From contig OX578152.1 of NCBI GenBank assembly GCA_951213105.1, forward strand, positions 74,979,180 through 75,043,179: a stretch of 64,000 nt of DNA, read 5' to 3'. This DNA is from Amaurobius ferox. Taxonomy: Eukaryota; Arthropoda; Arachnida; Araneae; Amaurobiidae. Shown here piece after piece: positions 33,198 through 45,075 of this stretch. The position numbers were made by a program, and so were the translations under genes. The notes beneath the pieces were generated by a model. The model did no database searches and had not been told where the DNA came from. It saw only the letters and a program-made list of their open reading frames with translations. The number at the start of each line of letters is the position of its first letter. Positions within the stretch are counted from its first letter, which is position 1.

Positions 33198-34720
33198 GCA
33201 AAAAGCAGAGGCGCTTGCCAGGCATTACGAAAAGCAATTTGAACCAAACCACGATCTAATGTGTCAGGACACCCTAAGAATGGTTAGGCAAACTCTAAAC
33301 AACTTCAGGAACTCCCCGGTCACGGCTGAGATTAACCCAGCCACCCCGCAAGAGATAATTGATATCATCAAAAACCTTAAAAACCGTAAAAGCCCAGGGC
33401 ACGACAAAATCAGGAATATCGCGGTGAAAACCCTACCCCTAAATATAATATTTTACTTGACCACCCTAATAAACAAAATACTAAAACTAAATTATTTCCC
33501 CAAAGAATGGAAGGAAGGGATAATTATAGCGATCCATAAGCCTGGTGAGGATGCCACAATTCCAGCCAACTACAGACCAATCAGCTTACTACCGACACTT
33601 AGTAAAATTACTGAGAAAATAATTCTTAATAGACTGAACACGCACCTTAGTGAGAATGATATTATCATTCCGGAGCAGTTTGGATTTCGGCCAAAACACT
33701 CCACCACTCATCAATTGCTGAGAGTGGTAGAGTACATATCTTCTGGACTTAATAGTAAGACACCCACAGAGCTGAGCTTTTTCTTGACATACAAAAAGCA
33801 TTTGATAAAGTGTGGCACTGTGGATTAGCATACAAATTGATCACTCTAAAAGTCCCTGACGCACTTGTCAAACTTTAATCTCATACCTAAATAACAGACA
33901 CTTTCAAGTCAGAGTAGGAGGTAACTTATCTACACCCAAGCTCATTAAAAGTAGTGTACCGCAAGGTTCTATCCTGGGCCCGACACTCTTCAATATATAC
34001 CTGAACGACATCCCCAGGACTCCAAACACAGAGCTGGCACTCTATGCAAGACGACAGTGCGATACTTGCAAAACACCTCTATATCTCAGTAATGCACATA
34101 CAGCTACAACAACACTTAGACATACTCCAAACATGACTGGAAAAATGGCGAATAAAATTAAACCCCAATAAATGCCATTGGATTTATTTTTCTAGAAAAC
34201 GTAAATCTCCGCCGTCTCTGTACATAAACAACCATGCCTTAAAAGCGGAAAAATCTGCTAAATACCTAGGTGTAACGATAGATTCCCACCTAACCTGGAA
34301 ACAGCACGTAACGAACTTAATCAAAAAAGCGTATATGGCCACAGGAGCCTTATACCCAATGATAAGAAACGCAAATCTAAGTTATCAAAATAAACTCCTA
34401 ATTTATAAATCGGTCATCCGCCCGGGAGTGCTGTATGCAGCACCCGTATGGGGATATGCCTGTAAAACTACTATAGACTTACTAGAGACAAAACAAAACC
34501 CTAAGGATTATAAGGAAAACCCCTAGATACTTAAGAAACTCGGTAATTAGGAAAGACTTCAAAATAAAAACTGTTAGAGCCCAAATTAAAAAGCTAGCGC
34601 TTAAGTTCTACAAAAATCTGCCATCTGTTCCAAATGAACTACTATTCAATCTGCATGACTATGATCATCGCAAGGCCAAATCACGTAAGAGACCCCGCGC
34701 GGTAATTAATATTGAAAATC
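33196..34720 (+). pseudogene. Jockey-clade reverse transcriptase, frameshifted
   Basis: Family: the reverse transcriptase primes copying of LINE RNA at the nicked chromosome. The first 210 residues are open and show RT blocks: NRKSPGHDKI, YFPKEWKEGIIIAIHKPG, ANYRPISLLPTLSKITEKIILNRL and EQFGFRPKHSTTHQL. The frame is lost near 33780, then LDIQKAFDKVWH, GSILGP-type and YADD blocks follow in shifted frames. The active-site YADD is split by one extra base near 34048. The C-terminal region (LEKWRIKLNPNKCHWIYFSRKR, KYLGVTIDSHLTWKQH, SVIRPGVLYAAPVWG) is readable. A further frameshift at about 34490 breaks the tail, which ends in a YDHRKAK-type motif. Confidence 0.9.
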
Positions 34721-35050
34721 GGAATTAGGTAAGTCCCACCTTAAATAGTTGAAATTAAATAAAAACTGCGATCAATGTTTTCTAAAAAATGTTCTTAAAC
34801 CTTAAACTGCCAAATTACTAGGAAATCCTTAGATCTGCATCAACTCCCCAAAATTACTCAAACTCTAAATGTGCAACAAACTGCCACACTAGGAGCTAGG
34901 TCAAATAATAAAAACAGTAAATCAAAAACCTCGAACCTCCAACTATGGGCCAATGAAATAATGTCACGGTATGAAGATAAGAACCACACCTAGAGATTGG
35001 AGATTAAAGGCGCTTCGTCCCTGGTGCTCTTTTCTGGACGAAACCCTTTC
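33198..35050 (+). mobile_element. Jockey-type non-LTR retrotransposon, 5'-truncated
   Basis: Homology with the second copy (53391-55188) begins at GCAAAAAGCAGAGGCG and ends after GACGAAACCCT near 35048. The endonuclease and linker are missing, as expected from incomplete reverse transcription. The 3' UTR of ~320 bp carries GGAGATTAAAGGCGC and a hairpin, damaged here (GTCCCT where the other copies have GCGCCT). No poly(A) tail is evident. Confidence 0.85.
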
Positions 35051-35170
35051 TGACACACCTGTTTCATCTATTTGTGCCCCTTTCGTATTTTTGACTTCGA
35101 GTTTGTTGGTTCTCTTACATTGAGGAAGGGGATCCAAATTAACTTCGAGGCAGCTGTATACTTCATTATT

Positions 35171-35962
35171 ACTTTCCCTGCAATACATGGTAATGTATAG
35201 GGAAAGTATTGAAATCATACCGAAAATCACAACTCGAATTTTCGACGGATCTACACGTTTCAGGACCTCTAGAATATGAAAAAACTATTCTTTACCTGAT
35301 GTATGTGTGTGTGTGTTTGTGCAATGTATCTATCCACTCTAACTCGAAAACTAATGAACCGAATTTCATAAAATTTGGTAGATAAATCATTTGTGTGTGA
35401 CCCCAGTGCTGATTAATTTTTGGTACGATTCAGGATGAAAGATAAATGGCCGGCAAAAATTACCTGTATCCACTCTAGTTGAAAAATTAATAGATCAAAT
35501 TTTACAAAATTTGGTAGATAATTCACTTGTGACTTACCCTGGCGCTAATTTGATTTTAGTACAATTTTGAAAAAAGTAACCAGCTATTTTTTGCGAAATG
35601 ACCTTCAAAAATCGTCAAAAACTAAAGTAAAAAACTGCGTACGCTCAAATACATCAATTAAATGCATGTTTTATACGTAATATTTAACGATGAAAAGAAT
35701 AAGACCAACTCCATTATACTAGGACCAACCATTCTCAGGAAATTTTAGTTTTTTCGCAGTTTCGCTACGCCACCATTGAAAATATGTCCAGTTACCAAAT
35801 GACAGCGAAAATTTAATTAAAAGTGCACATTTAATATAATTCAAAATAATTATGTCTGTTATTTTATGCATTTAAACCAAATTTAATGAATTATTGAAGA
35901 AATAAAGAGAACATGAATATGAATCTGCAGGGAAAGGCATGTGCTGCTCACAACAGATTTTT
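35171..35962 (+). mobile_element. HINE-like element, family 1, decayed copy
   Basis: The start ACTTTCCCTGCAATACATGG is intact. The 3' end reads GCAGGGAAAGGCATGTGCTG, then CTCACAACAGATTTTT, so the terminal hairpin is damaged. It lies about 120 bp downstream of the LINE end. Confidence 0.7.
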
Positions 35963-36649
35963 TTTTATCTGTGCTTAAATACGTTACTCAAGTTTTACTT
36001 ATCTTTTGCACAAAGTGATTTTCACTTATTGACCCTTTTCATATTCCCTCCTATTTTCCCATTTTAATAAACATATTTTTGTTTTCTTATCAGTTTTGCG
36101 GCACACTGATGTGCCTCTGCACATTTTCTGAGAACCTCGAGACTTCCTATTCCAAGAACTTTACATTTTAATCTTCTTTAGAGATCACACACACACACAC
36201 ACACACACACCTGCCACCTTTACAATTCGAAAATGCAGGATTAATATATACATCAATGAGACATTCTTGTGACCTACATTTCGTAGAACGTACATTATTT
36301 TAAAATGTCTGTTTCCGAGTGCCAACAACATATCTTAATGTTTACGGACAGCTGTTTGCGGCAGATAAAATGAATATATATTTCCAATTTCGCTGCCACA
36401 CACAACAAAACAGAAATTCATTTCTCTTGAATTGTTTCACCTCTGTTTTATTACTGGAAGTTTTGTTGTTTTGGCATCAATATGCGCGTCTTGTTTAAGG
36501 TGCTGTAAACAACATTCGTAAAATATTACTTTTACACGATATAGTTTAATACTGGTATATAGGGAAACTGTTGGTATCGAATAAATTATAAGGAGCTAGC
36601 AGTATGCCCGTTCTTCGAAGTATATAATGTAAAACAAGTTTATCTATTG
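35963..36649. other. Unassigned DNA with (CA)n at 36187-36212
   Basis: Apart from the CA microsatellite nothing is recognised. Confidence 0.5.
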
Positions 36650-37640
36650 TATAGCAAAGAACTTTAAGATGTTAAATATTAACAAAAAAGATCAATCATG
36701 CGTAAAGCATTGATTGATTACACAGTGCACTTTCCAACTGAAATGCAATTTTATTTATTTAAACAGCTCTTAAATGCGATACATTCAGCACTCATATTTT
36801 TTTTAATTATCACAGTACTAAAATAATTTATTAAACTTGAAACTTAAAAAACTTCATGAAGAATGTCAATGTTGTAAATCGTCTGCTACCCTATGTAAAA
36901 TCAATGAATATTTCATTCATATGACTTATACTTCAAACTCCAAAGCTAAATAATTTTGCATGAAAATAATTCAGCAATTCTTATACAACTCATCTTAAAG
37001 TCACTTGATTTGTTTACATTCTGATTACTATAGAAATTAGGGTTCGTCGTAGGAATAATCACAGTTTAGTGATCATTTAAAATCAGAAATATGGTAATTG
37101 CGTTGGCACAGAATTTAGATACGCAGATAATGTGCAAAAATAAAGCGATTTTAGGACAGATGCAATACTAAATATACATTTAAAAGATCTTCAAACATCC
37201 TGATTTTTACACAGGCAAAAAATGGATGCCATATTTTACTTTGATTGATCGCTTCATATAATATCTCTACGTGATATCTTCATATAATATGAGTATAATT
37301 ATTATTTAAAATTTTATTTAAAAACTACCGAACATATTTTGCTGAAAATGTTTTTACACACTTTATGTGATGATTTGAATGTTTCCTAAAATTTTAGCAG
37401 CAATTTGTGAATTGAAATATCTGGTCCCATAGGATTCAATGTATTTCATTTTTCCATCCTGGGTTAAATCCGAGACTAATTGGGTGATATTATTCATTTT
37501 CATTCCCAAATGTCCCACAGACCATCTCAACAACATACTAAAATTTCATTTAGATAAAGTCATTTTTACGACAGTTATCGTGCGAACGGACAGACAGACA
37601 GACAGAATGAACTAAGTCATAAACACTTTACAACTAAGTT
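36650..37640 (+). repeat. Old ~1-kb dispersed repeat, partner at 57460-58610
   Basis: AAAGATCAATCATGCGTAAA, CACTTTCCAACTG, AATGCGATACATTCAGC, ATGTAAAATCAATGA, CTAATTGGGTGATATTATTC and a CAGACAGACAGACAGAATGA run occur in the same order in both copies. No coding capacity or clear terminal structure is seen. Confidence 0.8.
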
Positions 37641-37940
37641 GGAAATTTTTAAAAATCGGAGAAGCATTGATCCAAGGGGGACAACCTAGAAGAATCGTCT
37701 GAAGAAGGCCAAATGTTCACAGTGGGCTGTCGAGCCATCAAAAGTCGAAAAGATCAAAAAATGTATACACCTTAAAAACTCCCTTGAATTTCCGTTTAAA
37801 ATAAAAAGTTAGAAAATATTATATTTTGCTAAATGACCTGCAAAGAATCCCCTCCCCTTTCCATAACCCCATTGTTGTAGGATACTTAAAAGGAATTCAA
37901 TATGCGGCCTCACTTCTAAGACTATATAATCCCATTGTTG

Positions 37941-37980
<40 letters not shown>

Positions 37981-38727
37981 TTTTATTTTTTCTTTGCGAA
38001 TGGCAACACTGGTCTCTTCAATCAGAGTTCCCGGTTTCGACTCGTTTGTACATAAGCTGCTCATCATCCAGGTATTCATTTTTTCTTTTTTATCCCTTCT
38101 TTATGTATGTCGTCCAAGTAGAAATAGTTTATAGATATAATCTATCTATTTCTTCAGAAACATACATATTTTATGTCTGCTTCGTCAAAATACTTGGACT
38201 TGAGAACGAATTTTACGAAGTGAACATTTCCATTTTTTTAAGCTTATCCCTTTTTTTCCACGTGTATAGCGATATAGCTTGATTTTTTAAGTTTTTCTTT
38301 ATTCGTTTCCATACCTTTGAATTTTGTTGATTTTCTGTAACTTGATAACTCGTGTTTTGCATTTTTTTCCATTTGATTGATGATTTGCTGTTTTATGTTT
38401 TATTCTGTGGGTGTTTTAGAAAGTTGGGTTTATCGTGTTGCAGCTTCTTACTTTTCATTCATTGGATTTTCAAACTACTATTATTATATACATGGGCGGC
38501 ATTTCAGCATTCCATTTGGGGGTGCGAGATTTGTATGTATGAAAATCCACAATATGGAATAAATAAAATGTTTGTTAACAGGGGGGGAGGGGAGAGAAGG
38601 ATCACAAAATTGAATTGATGTTGAGAAAAATAATTTTTGTTAACATAATTTTTGTACATAATTGTGTTAACATATTGTTAACATAATTTTTCTAAATACA
38701 AATATCTATATTTATTTACATTTTATT
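37641..38727. other. Unassigned DNA with (TA)n at about 37943-37976
   Basis: Short frames crossing the TA tract encode only IYIY runs. A G run occurs near 38581. Confidence 0.5.
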
Positions 38728-39860
38728 AAAGTTTTAAACGCCGGTTCTTAGAGTCTGGAAGAAGAGAAAATTTTGTTAGAATATCATCATAATCCAGTGG
38801 TATATCTTGTTCTATAGCTAAAACAGCTAAAGATGAAAGTCTTTCTTGTCCCATTGTACTGCAAAAATAATTTTTCAGCCTCCTAAGACACTAAAAAGAC
38901 CTTTCACAACTGGCTGAGTTGATTGGCATAGCCAAAAACAATTTAACTAATAATGTTACGACAGGAAACACATATTTTTTAATTCCGCTCTTTAAAATAA
39001 TCCAGGCGACTTTTCAAATTGGGATGGGCTATGTTTTTATTTTTCACCATTGAATAAAACAGTCGCAATTCCTCTTTCTGCAAGTCATATACTTTGCATA
39101 TGGTTGAAACATTTTCTTTTTCTTTTTCGACATCTGATCCGGATAATACTGAACTAAGGGAAAACAAAACAGATATATTGTTCTCATTAAATCTTGTCTC
39201 AATTTCATTAGATACTGAATCTATAATTTCATATTGAATATTGATTCTGTGATATGATTTAACATCATCATGGGGATTTTTTTCACCGCCTCCGAATTTG
39301 CTTGGAATTTTTTTACGCCTTTACAGTTTTGGTCCAGAATAAGATTTTTTTTCGCAATGTTCTGTCACAAAACTTCACACTTCATGGAAATATGCATCAG
39401 TGCGAAAAGAACTAACAGTTTCAATAATAGTTTTAGCCAAATCTTGCATAGCCTGAAAATTAAAATCAGATGACTGAAGATGCTTTGAGAGAGTATTGCA
39501 TTGATCGAAAACACTCTTCAATACAAACAAAGTGAACAAAAATTCGAACGATGTCATGCATGTTAAAAGGGCTTCGGCTCTTCAACATTGAGAGAATCGT
39601 TTTCAGATGATTCTTCCAGTGTTAAAATCACCACTTCAAAATTATCAAGTAGTGCTTTTATGGCTTTAATTTTGGAAGACCACCTCGTATCACCTCGATT
39701 GCAGAGTTGAAGAGCCTCCAGAAAAATTATTTGTTGATGAGCGAATTTTTTCGAAAATAGCATGTCATTTATATGATGTTTCTATGAAAGAATATAATGC
39801 ATTGAGCTGCTGAAATGCATTTACAGCGGAAGGAATGGATGAGAATGCGCTAACTGCACA
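38728..39860 (-). pseudogene. hAT-superfamily transposase relic (ZMYM1-like)
   Basis: Family: hAT transposases cut and paste DNA and dimerise through a C-terminal domain. On the minus strand, reading from high to low coordinates: FSSIPSAVNAFQQLNALYSFIE, a stop, then LCNRGDTRWSSKIKAIKALL (39563-39763), then FEFLFTLFVLKSVFDQCNTLSKHLQSSDFNF (39375-39557), a spacer, then LRLFYSMVKNKNIAHPNLKSRL (38979-39167). It ends with INSASCERSF, a stop, LRRLKNYFCSTMGQERLSSLAVLAIE, the hAT dimerisation signature. Order and motifs match ZMYM1/DUF4371-type hAT proteins. At least three stops or frame breaks rule out function, and the N-terminal zinc-finger part is missing. Confidence 0.8.
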
Positions 39861-40069
39861 CAAATTTAATCGGATATTTGAAATTTTCAAGTGAAAAGTA
39901 TAACATCACCCCAATCTTTTCAAGTTGAAAAGGATTCGTTCCAGCCGGAAGTGGGAACTTCACTGTGAAGGTTGGCGCTTTTGAAGCTCCATGGCGTGAG
40001 AAAACTGATCAGTGGACAGTCGATAAAAAATGGAAGAAGCCGATAGACGACGAGGGAAAATTTGGGGGC
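39861..40069. other. Remnant upstream of the hAT relic
   Basis: The segment ends in GGGGGCGCGG beside the MITE and is probably the degraded 5' end of the hAT element. I found no matching inverted terminus. Confidence 0.3.
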
Positions 40070-40970
40070 GCGGCGTCCCAGAAACATTGACCTCGGATTT
40101 TATTTCTTAAATTTTAATCTTGGACATATATAATAAATTGCAAAGTTACGTAAAAAAAGGTACAGCATTTTATGAAATCGATTAAAATTTTCAAGGGAAT
40201 TAAATTTTAAGAAATACAAAATTCAAATTTTGATACGATCTCGTACAAAAACATTCCCAATGAGTAAAAGGTGCCCCATACACTAATAAGGTTATGTACA
40301 AAATTTCAGCATTTTATCATAAAAAGTCCCAGAGATATGAAAAGACCAAAATGCTGATTTAAACCACTTTTTGATTCATTTACATCGGTTCTCAGAAGGG
40401 AAAAATCATGTCGGCAGATCACTTTTCACAGGTCATACACAAATTACGAAAGAAAACAATGATTACATAAATAAATAATAATTTTGCTATTTATTGGTAC
40501 AAAAGTATCTACACTGTTAATAACTTTACATAAAGATTACAAAGCTTGTTCAAAATGTTTTCCATCCATGCCAAAGATCCATTAAAGATAAGAGGCAGAT
40601 ATTATTTGCCTATGATGCATTTCTGCGTTGGGTCATTTTTCACTCCTGCTGTAAACATTTACATTTTAATTTGTGATTAATCCCTCACCAACTTTGTTTA
40701 AACATAGCTCTGGGACTTTTTATGATAAAATGCTGAAATTTTGTACATCACCTTATTAGTGTATGGGCCACATTTTACTTATTGGAAATGTTTTAGTACG
40801 GGGGGCGTATAAAAATTTAAATTTTGTATTTCTTCAAATTTAATCCCCTGAAAATTTTTATCGATTTCATAAAATTCTGTACCTTTTTTTGCGCAACTTT
40901 TAATTTAATATATATGTCTAAGATCAATATTTAAGGAATAAAAGCCGAGGTCAGTTTTTTTGGGACACCC
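40070..40970. mobile_element. MITE with ~280-bp terminal inverted repeats
   Basis: Left arm about 40070-40345 and right arm about 40708-40970 mirror each other: GTCCCAGAAACATTGACCTC at the left against GTCCCAAAAAAACTGACCTC at the right, then TTTTATTNCTTAAAT and later GTCCCAGAG and its complement. The right outer end is CAGGGTGTCCC, the kind of start common in mariner-like elements. The middle contains TTGTTCAAAATG but no readable transposase. Confidence 0.75.
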
Positions 40971-41604
40971 TGTATATATATGTATATATATACAAAGAGA
41001 AAAAAATGTAAAGCTATCTTACAACAATGGTATTTTTACGGGTCGTTCAGGTCAAAATCCGAGGAAAAGGTCAATTCAAACTTGATGAAAGGTTGCATTG
41101 TCATCACAAATACGTATGTGTGTAAAATTTCAAGAAATTCGCCTTGGTAGAAGTGTATTAAAAATTGATTTGACACAAACAAATAAACTAATAAAATAAA
41201 CAAATAAACTAAATTATTTTAAAATTACAGAAATGCAATCGCATTAAATAAAAATATTTTAAAAGTATTTCAATTAATTAACAGAGAAAAATGTAGAAAC
41301 TACTCGCATACTTAAGATTCATAAAACTGGAACAGATCAACTTTGTTCTCTGTTTCCACATCTCACCGATAGAGGACGCTATCCATGCAGCAAGAAAACT
41401 ATTTTATCTCATTTCAGATTATAAAATATAAAGCTTGCGTAAATAAAGAGAGAACATTTCTTCCTTCCTTGCAAATCGGTTACAATAAAGCTTGTGTAAA
41501 TAAATGTTTTGCTCATGTTTTATTTATTATTTTTTTCATTGATCTCAGTAAGCGTAAAAGGACATCTGCCGCTGATTAAATAACCCGAAATGACACAAAG
41601 TGCC
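40971..41604. other. Unassigned DNA
   Basis: No recognised feature. A short TA microsatellite follows the MITE. Confidence 0.4.
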
Positions 41605-41868
41605 AGCCTGATACATTTCTCACCGAATTTAGACCGAACCCATTGTGGGTGGCAACCACGGGGAACGCACCCTTCTTCCCCTACCCATCACCTCAAAGGA
41701 GGACTTTGGACTCACATATTTAATTATTCCTCAAAGGAGGATATTGGACTCACATGCCCATACTCCGCGTAGACACAGGTAGATAGGTTAGGGAACCATT
41801 GAGGATCCAACTAGGATCTTCCTTGTGCGACTCTCTCGCCATAACCACTGAGCTATCCCGGCCCTCTT
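41605..41868 (-). mobile_element. tRNA-headed SINE
   Basis: On the minus strand the head is GGGCCGGGATAGCTCAGTGG, then a B-box-like GTTGGATCC. The body has TACTCCGCGTAGACACAG and GAATTTAGACCGAACCCA on the plus strand, as in the 31.3-kb copy. A CTCAAAGGAGGA block is duplicated inside (41693 and 41732). Confidence 0.75.
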
Positions 41869-42912
41869 GTTTTCTGATAGTTATAAATCTTGCAGTTTTG
41901 TAAAAAGGAAATTCATTTCTCTGCGAAGAAAAATATCGCCTATATTTTTATTTTCATATCACAATAAATATTGACACTGAAATATTGATGTAACAGACTT
42001 TTACATAAATTATAAACTTTTTAGGGGATGTAATATATCTATTCTTTCTGAATTAGATGCTGTTATATAACTTATGTATCTTACCTTTGTGGCGCAGTTA
42101 GTTTTGAAACGAATTTTCTCAAATTCTCCACTAAAACGCACTAAATTTCATATCATTCGATTCATGATCGTTCTATGTTTAATGGTCACACTGTGTTTAA
42201 TGGTCACACTGTGTTTAATGGTCCGAAAATTACTCCCCCTGCTACACAGTTGTGCCAACAACATAAAACTTTACACCAAACATTACCTCTCAAAACAATA
42301 TTTAAAACAATTGTGAAAATATATATGAACAAATATCATTTAGAACGTGTCATGATGACTTCATAGATAAGTATTCGGATAATCACATAAGATATAGCTT
42401 TTCCACGTGTGATCAATTTATAAATCTGAACTCAGGCAGCTGCATGTCAAATGCATTTGCACCTGATTTATATCGAAACTTTACTAATGAATATACATTG
42501 TAATATTAAAGATATGTTGTTGGCAACACCTTGTACTCGAGCTTTAAGGACTATCACATAAATAAATGATATTGTTATCGGAAAATAGGCTGACACGGTG
42601 TTTTGAAATCCTAATGGGATTCGTGTTTTCGGTTGACTACATTGCGGCTGATAGTTGTGGGGTATAAATCAACTTAAGGTGAAAATGTTCCTTGAAATAT
42701 TGCCATGTTGTTCAGCGTGTCGGAATTCCTTGTGTAAACAAAATAGTTATAAAACACGGTATAACATATAGATAATATGATAATACTAACACATATACTC
42801 AGAGTTACTCAATTTAAGATATGTGAAAATTCCTCATTGCACTCTAAATAACATTTTCCTCAAAACACAATATTAAAATAATTTAATTCCCGTAAAAAAG
42901 GTATAATTCCCG
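41869..42912. other. Unassigned DNA with a short 18-bp repeat at 42172-42225
   Basis: TGTTTAATGGTCACACTG occurs about 2.6 times in tandem. Nothing else is recognised. Confidence 0.5.
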
Positions 42913-42959
42913 TAATTTTGTATAGCGAGAACAATATTTGTTCTCGCTATACAAAATTA
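42913..42959. repeat. Perfect 22-bp-arm hairpin
   Basis: TAATTTTGTATAGCGAGAAC begins the left arm. The right arm is its exact complement, with a 3-base TAT loop. The right arm continues into the dispersed repeat that also occurs at 8345-8480. Confidence 0.95.
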
Positions 42960-43055
42960 TCTTCCCAGTCTGGAGAATAAAACATCCTGATCCCGTTTAC
43001 TAAAATTACAAGAAATTTGAAATTTGATCAATATATGCCAAAATGAAAGCACTAA
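42938..43055 (+). repeat. Dispersed repeat, second copy at 8345-8480
   Basis: The order CGCTATACAAAATTATCTTC, GAATAAAAC, CCCGTTT, GCCAAAATGAAAGC matches the copy at 8.3 kb. The family is unknown. Confidence 0.6.
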
Positions 43056-44389
43056 AACAGTATTAGAAGATATACCCGTACCATTTTATACTGTTTTAAC
43101 ATTTGTCTAAACACAATAGGTAAGTTTGACAAATATTTTCTAAAATAAAACAAATAATTTGAGGAATTGAAAATACCAATAATTCTCGTAATCTTATAAT
43201 TCAAGACCGTAACTGACATAATCCGCAGTCAAAAATGCAATGTCGCTCATTCATGAAATTAAGTTTTTATATCCATGTCTTTATTATTTAAATCAGATAA
43301 ATTAAATAAAAATCATCTGCTGCATAAACACATTTGATTTAATTGCATTGCTATACAACACGATATCATTTTCTCCAAATAAATTTTCGGAAAATATATA
43401 GTCTGCATAATGCTATTTCCATGGAAGATTATATTGCGCGTCTTTATTAACATGTTGACAACCCCTGGGCCTAGAAACTTGAAACATGAACAGAGTTCCC
43501 ACAGTGCAATAGAGATCAACCATATCAAATTTGAAAAAAATCAGTCAAAAAATGTGGATTTATAATATACAGAACAGACCAAAAAACAGACTTTTCATTT
43601 TATATATAGATAATAGCATATATTTATTATATTAATCATAATTGAGACTAGGATTTTTACGAGCAAAAAATTGCTAGAAAATGCCTTATAAAAAATTAAT
43701 TTATGAGCTCAGAAAATAAAAACATGCCCTATAAAGCAAAAGTATGCCCTAAAAAATAAGCATTTATTTTTTATGTCCTAACAAAACTAATTAAAAGAAA
43801 GAAAAATAGGTGAATGAATCAAAACGAAAAGAATCAACAAAATATAATTTAATCTGTCGTTCACTGTTGCTGTGTGAACTGAAATTATTTATTTTACTAG
43901 CATATGAATAACCTGTAAGACAAAACAAAAAAATAATCCATTTTTTTACAGTTCCTGGTCCTTCAGAAAAATTCATTCAAAAATATCCTTTTCTATTGAA
44001 AATACAAAAATATGCAAAATACAAATTTAGAAATAACAAACAAAAAAAATGCCTTAAAATGACCGAAAAACCCGTAAAAATGCCAAAACATGTAAAAATT
44101 ATATATGTGTGTGTGTGTGTGTGTGTGCGTGTGCAAAATCTCATAAATCTTAACCCTAATCATATTATTGAGGGATCTTTAAATTTATTCTGTATATTCA
44201 TATGACTTAATGTAAAGTAAGGGATATTTCAATTTTATAAAAACAAATAAAAAAGTACTTCTCGTGGAATTATCAAAAAAAAAAATCTGCAGCTTAAAAA
44301 TTTCTTACACAATGCGTTAGATTTGTAGAGCTATCTCTCTATATTGAAAAAACGTAGCTGACGCCGCTGTTTGACAAACTTCTCGTTTC
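43056..44389. other. Unassigned AT-rich DNA with (TG)n near 44105
   Basis: No gene seen. A short TG microsatellite is present. Confidence 0.4.
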
Positions 44390-45075
44390 TCGAGATTCTT
44401 TGCTTCGTACCGCAAAAACTATTGAGTATAAAAATATAAAATTTGGTACACTTATAGAAAAGGCTTTTTGAGGAATACGCTGAAGTAAACCGGTTTTTGA
44501 TATATATTGTAGTTTATAACAAATTTAATGTCAAAATCAAAGACAAAACATTTGAGCTGCGAGTTCACGTGGATAGACTAGCAATAGCAAGACCACTCAT
44601 TTTTGCAGGCAGGTACCTACATGAGGGAATTTTTGCAGGCAGGTACCTACATGAGGGAATTTTTGCAGGCAGGTACCTACATGAGGGAATTTTTGCAGGC
44701 AGGTACCTACATAAGGGAATTTTTGCAGGCAGGTACCTACATGAGGGAATTTTTGCAGGCAGGTACCTACATGAGGAATTTTTGCAGGCAGGTACCTACA
44801 TGAGAGAATTTTTGCAGGCAGATACCTACATGGGTGAATTTTTGCAGGACGGAGCCCTTTTTTTATAATTTCGATGGTAGTTTTTGAGATATTTTACTTT
44901 TTATGCACTTCTGAAATGAATTTATCGGGACGTATGGCGATTTCTCGGTCTCATACTGCAAAAACTATAGCATGCAAAAATATGAAATTTGGTACATTTA
45001 TAGATAAATATTAGGGTAATACGATGAAATAAACCGTTTATCGATTTAAACTTTAGTTTGGCATAAAATAGCTCA
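44390..45075 (+). repeat. Repeat with two ~150-bp diverged flanks around a 30-bp minisatellite
   Basis: GCAAAAACTAT, AAAATTTGGTACA, TTATAGA.AA and AATACG.TGAA.TAAACCG occur at 44410-44530 and again at 44960-45050. Between them (44600-44850) TTTTTGCAGGCAGGTACCTA repeats about eight times with a 30-bp period. Each unit holds the palindrome AGGTACCT. Since 30 is divisible by 3, the 123-residue frame at 44497-44868 repeats a decapeptide (AGRYLHEGIF). I take that as incidental. Confidence 0.8.
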
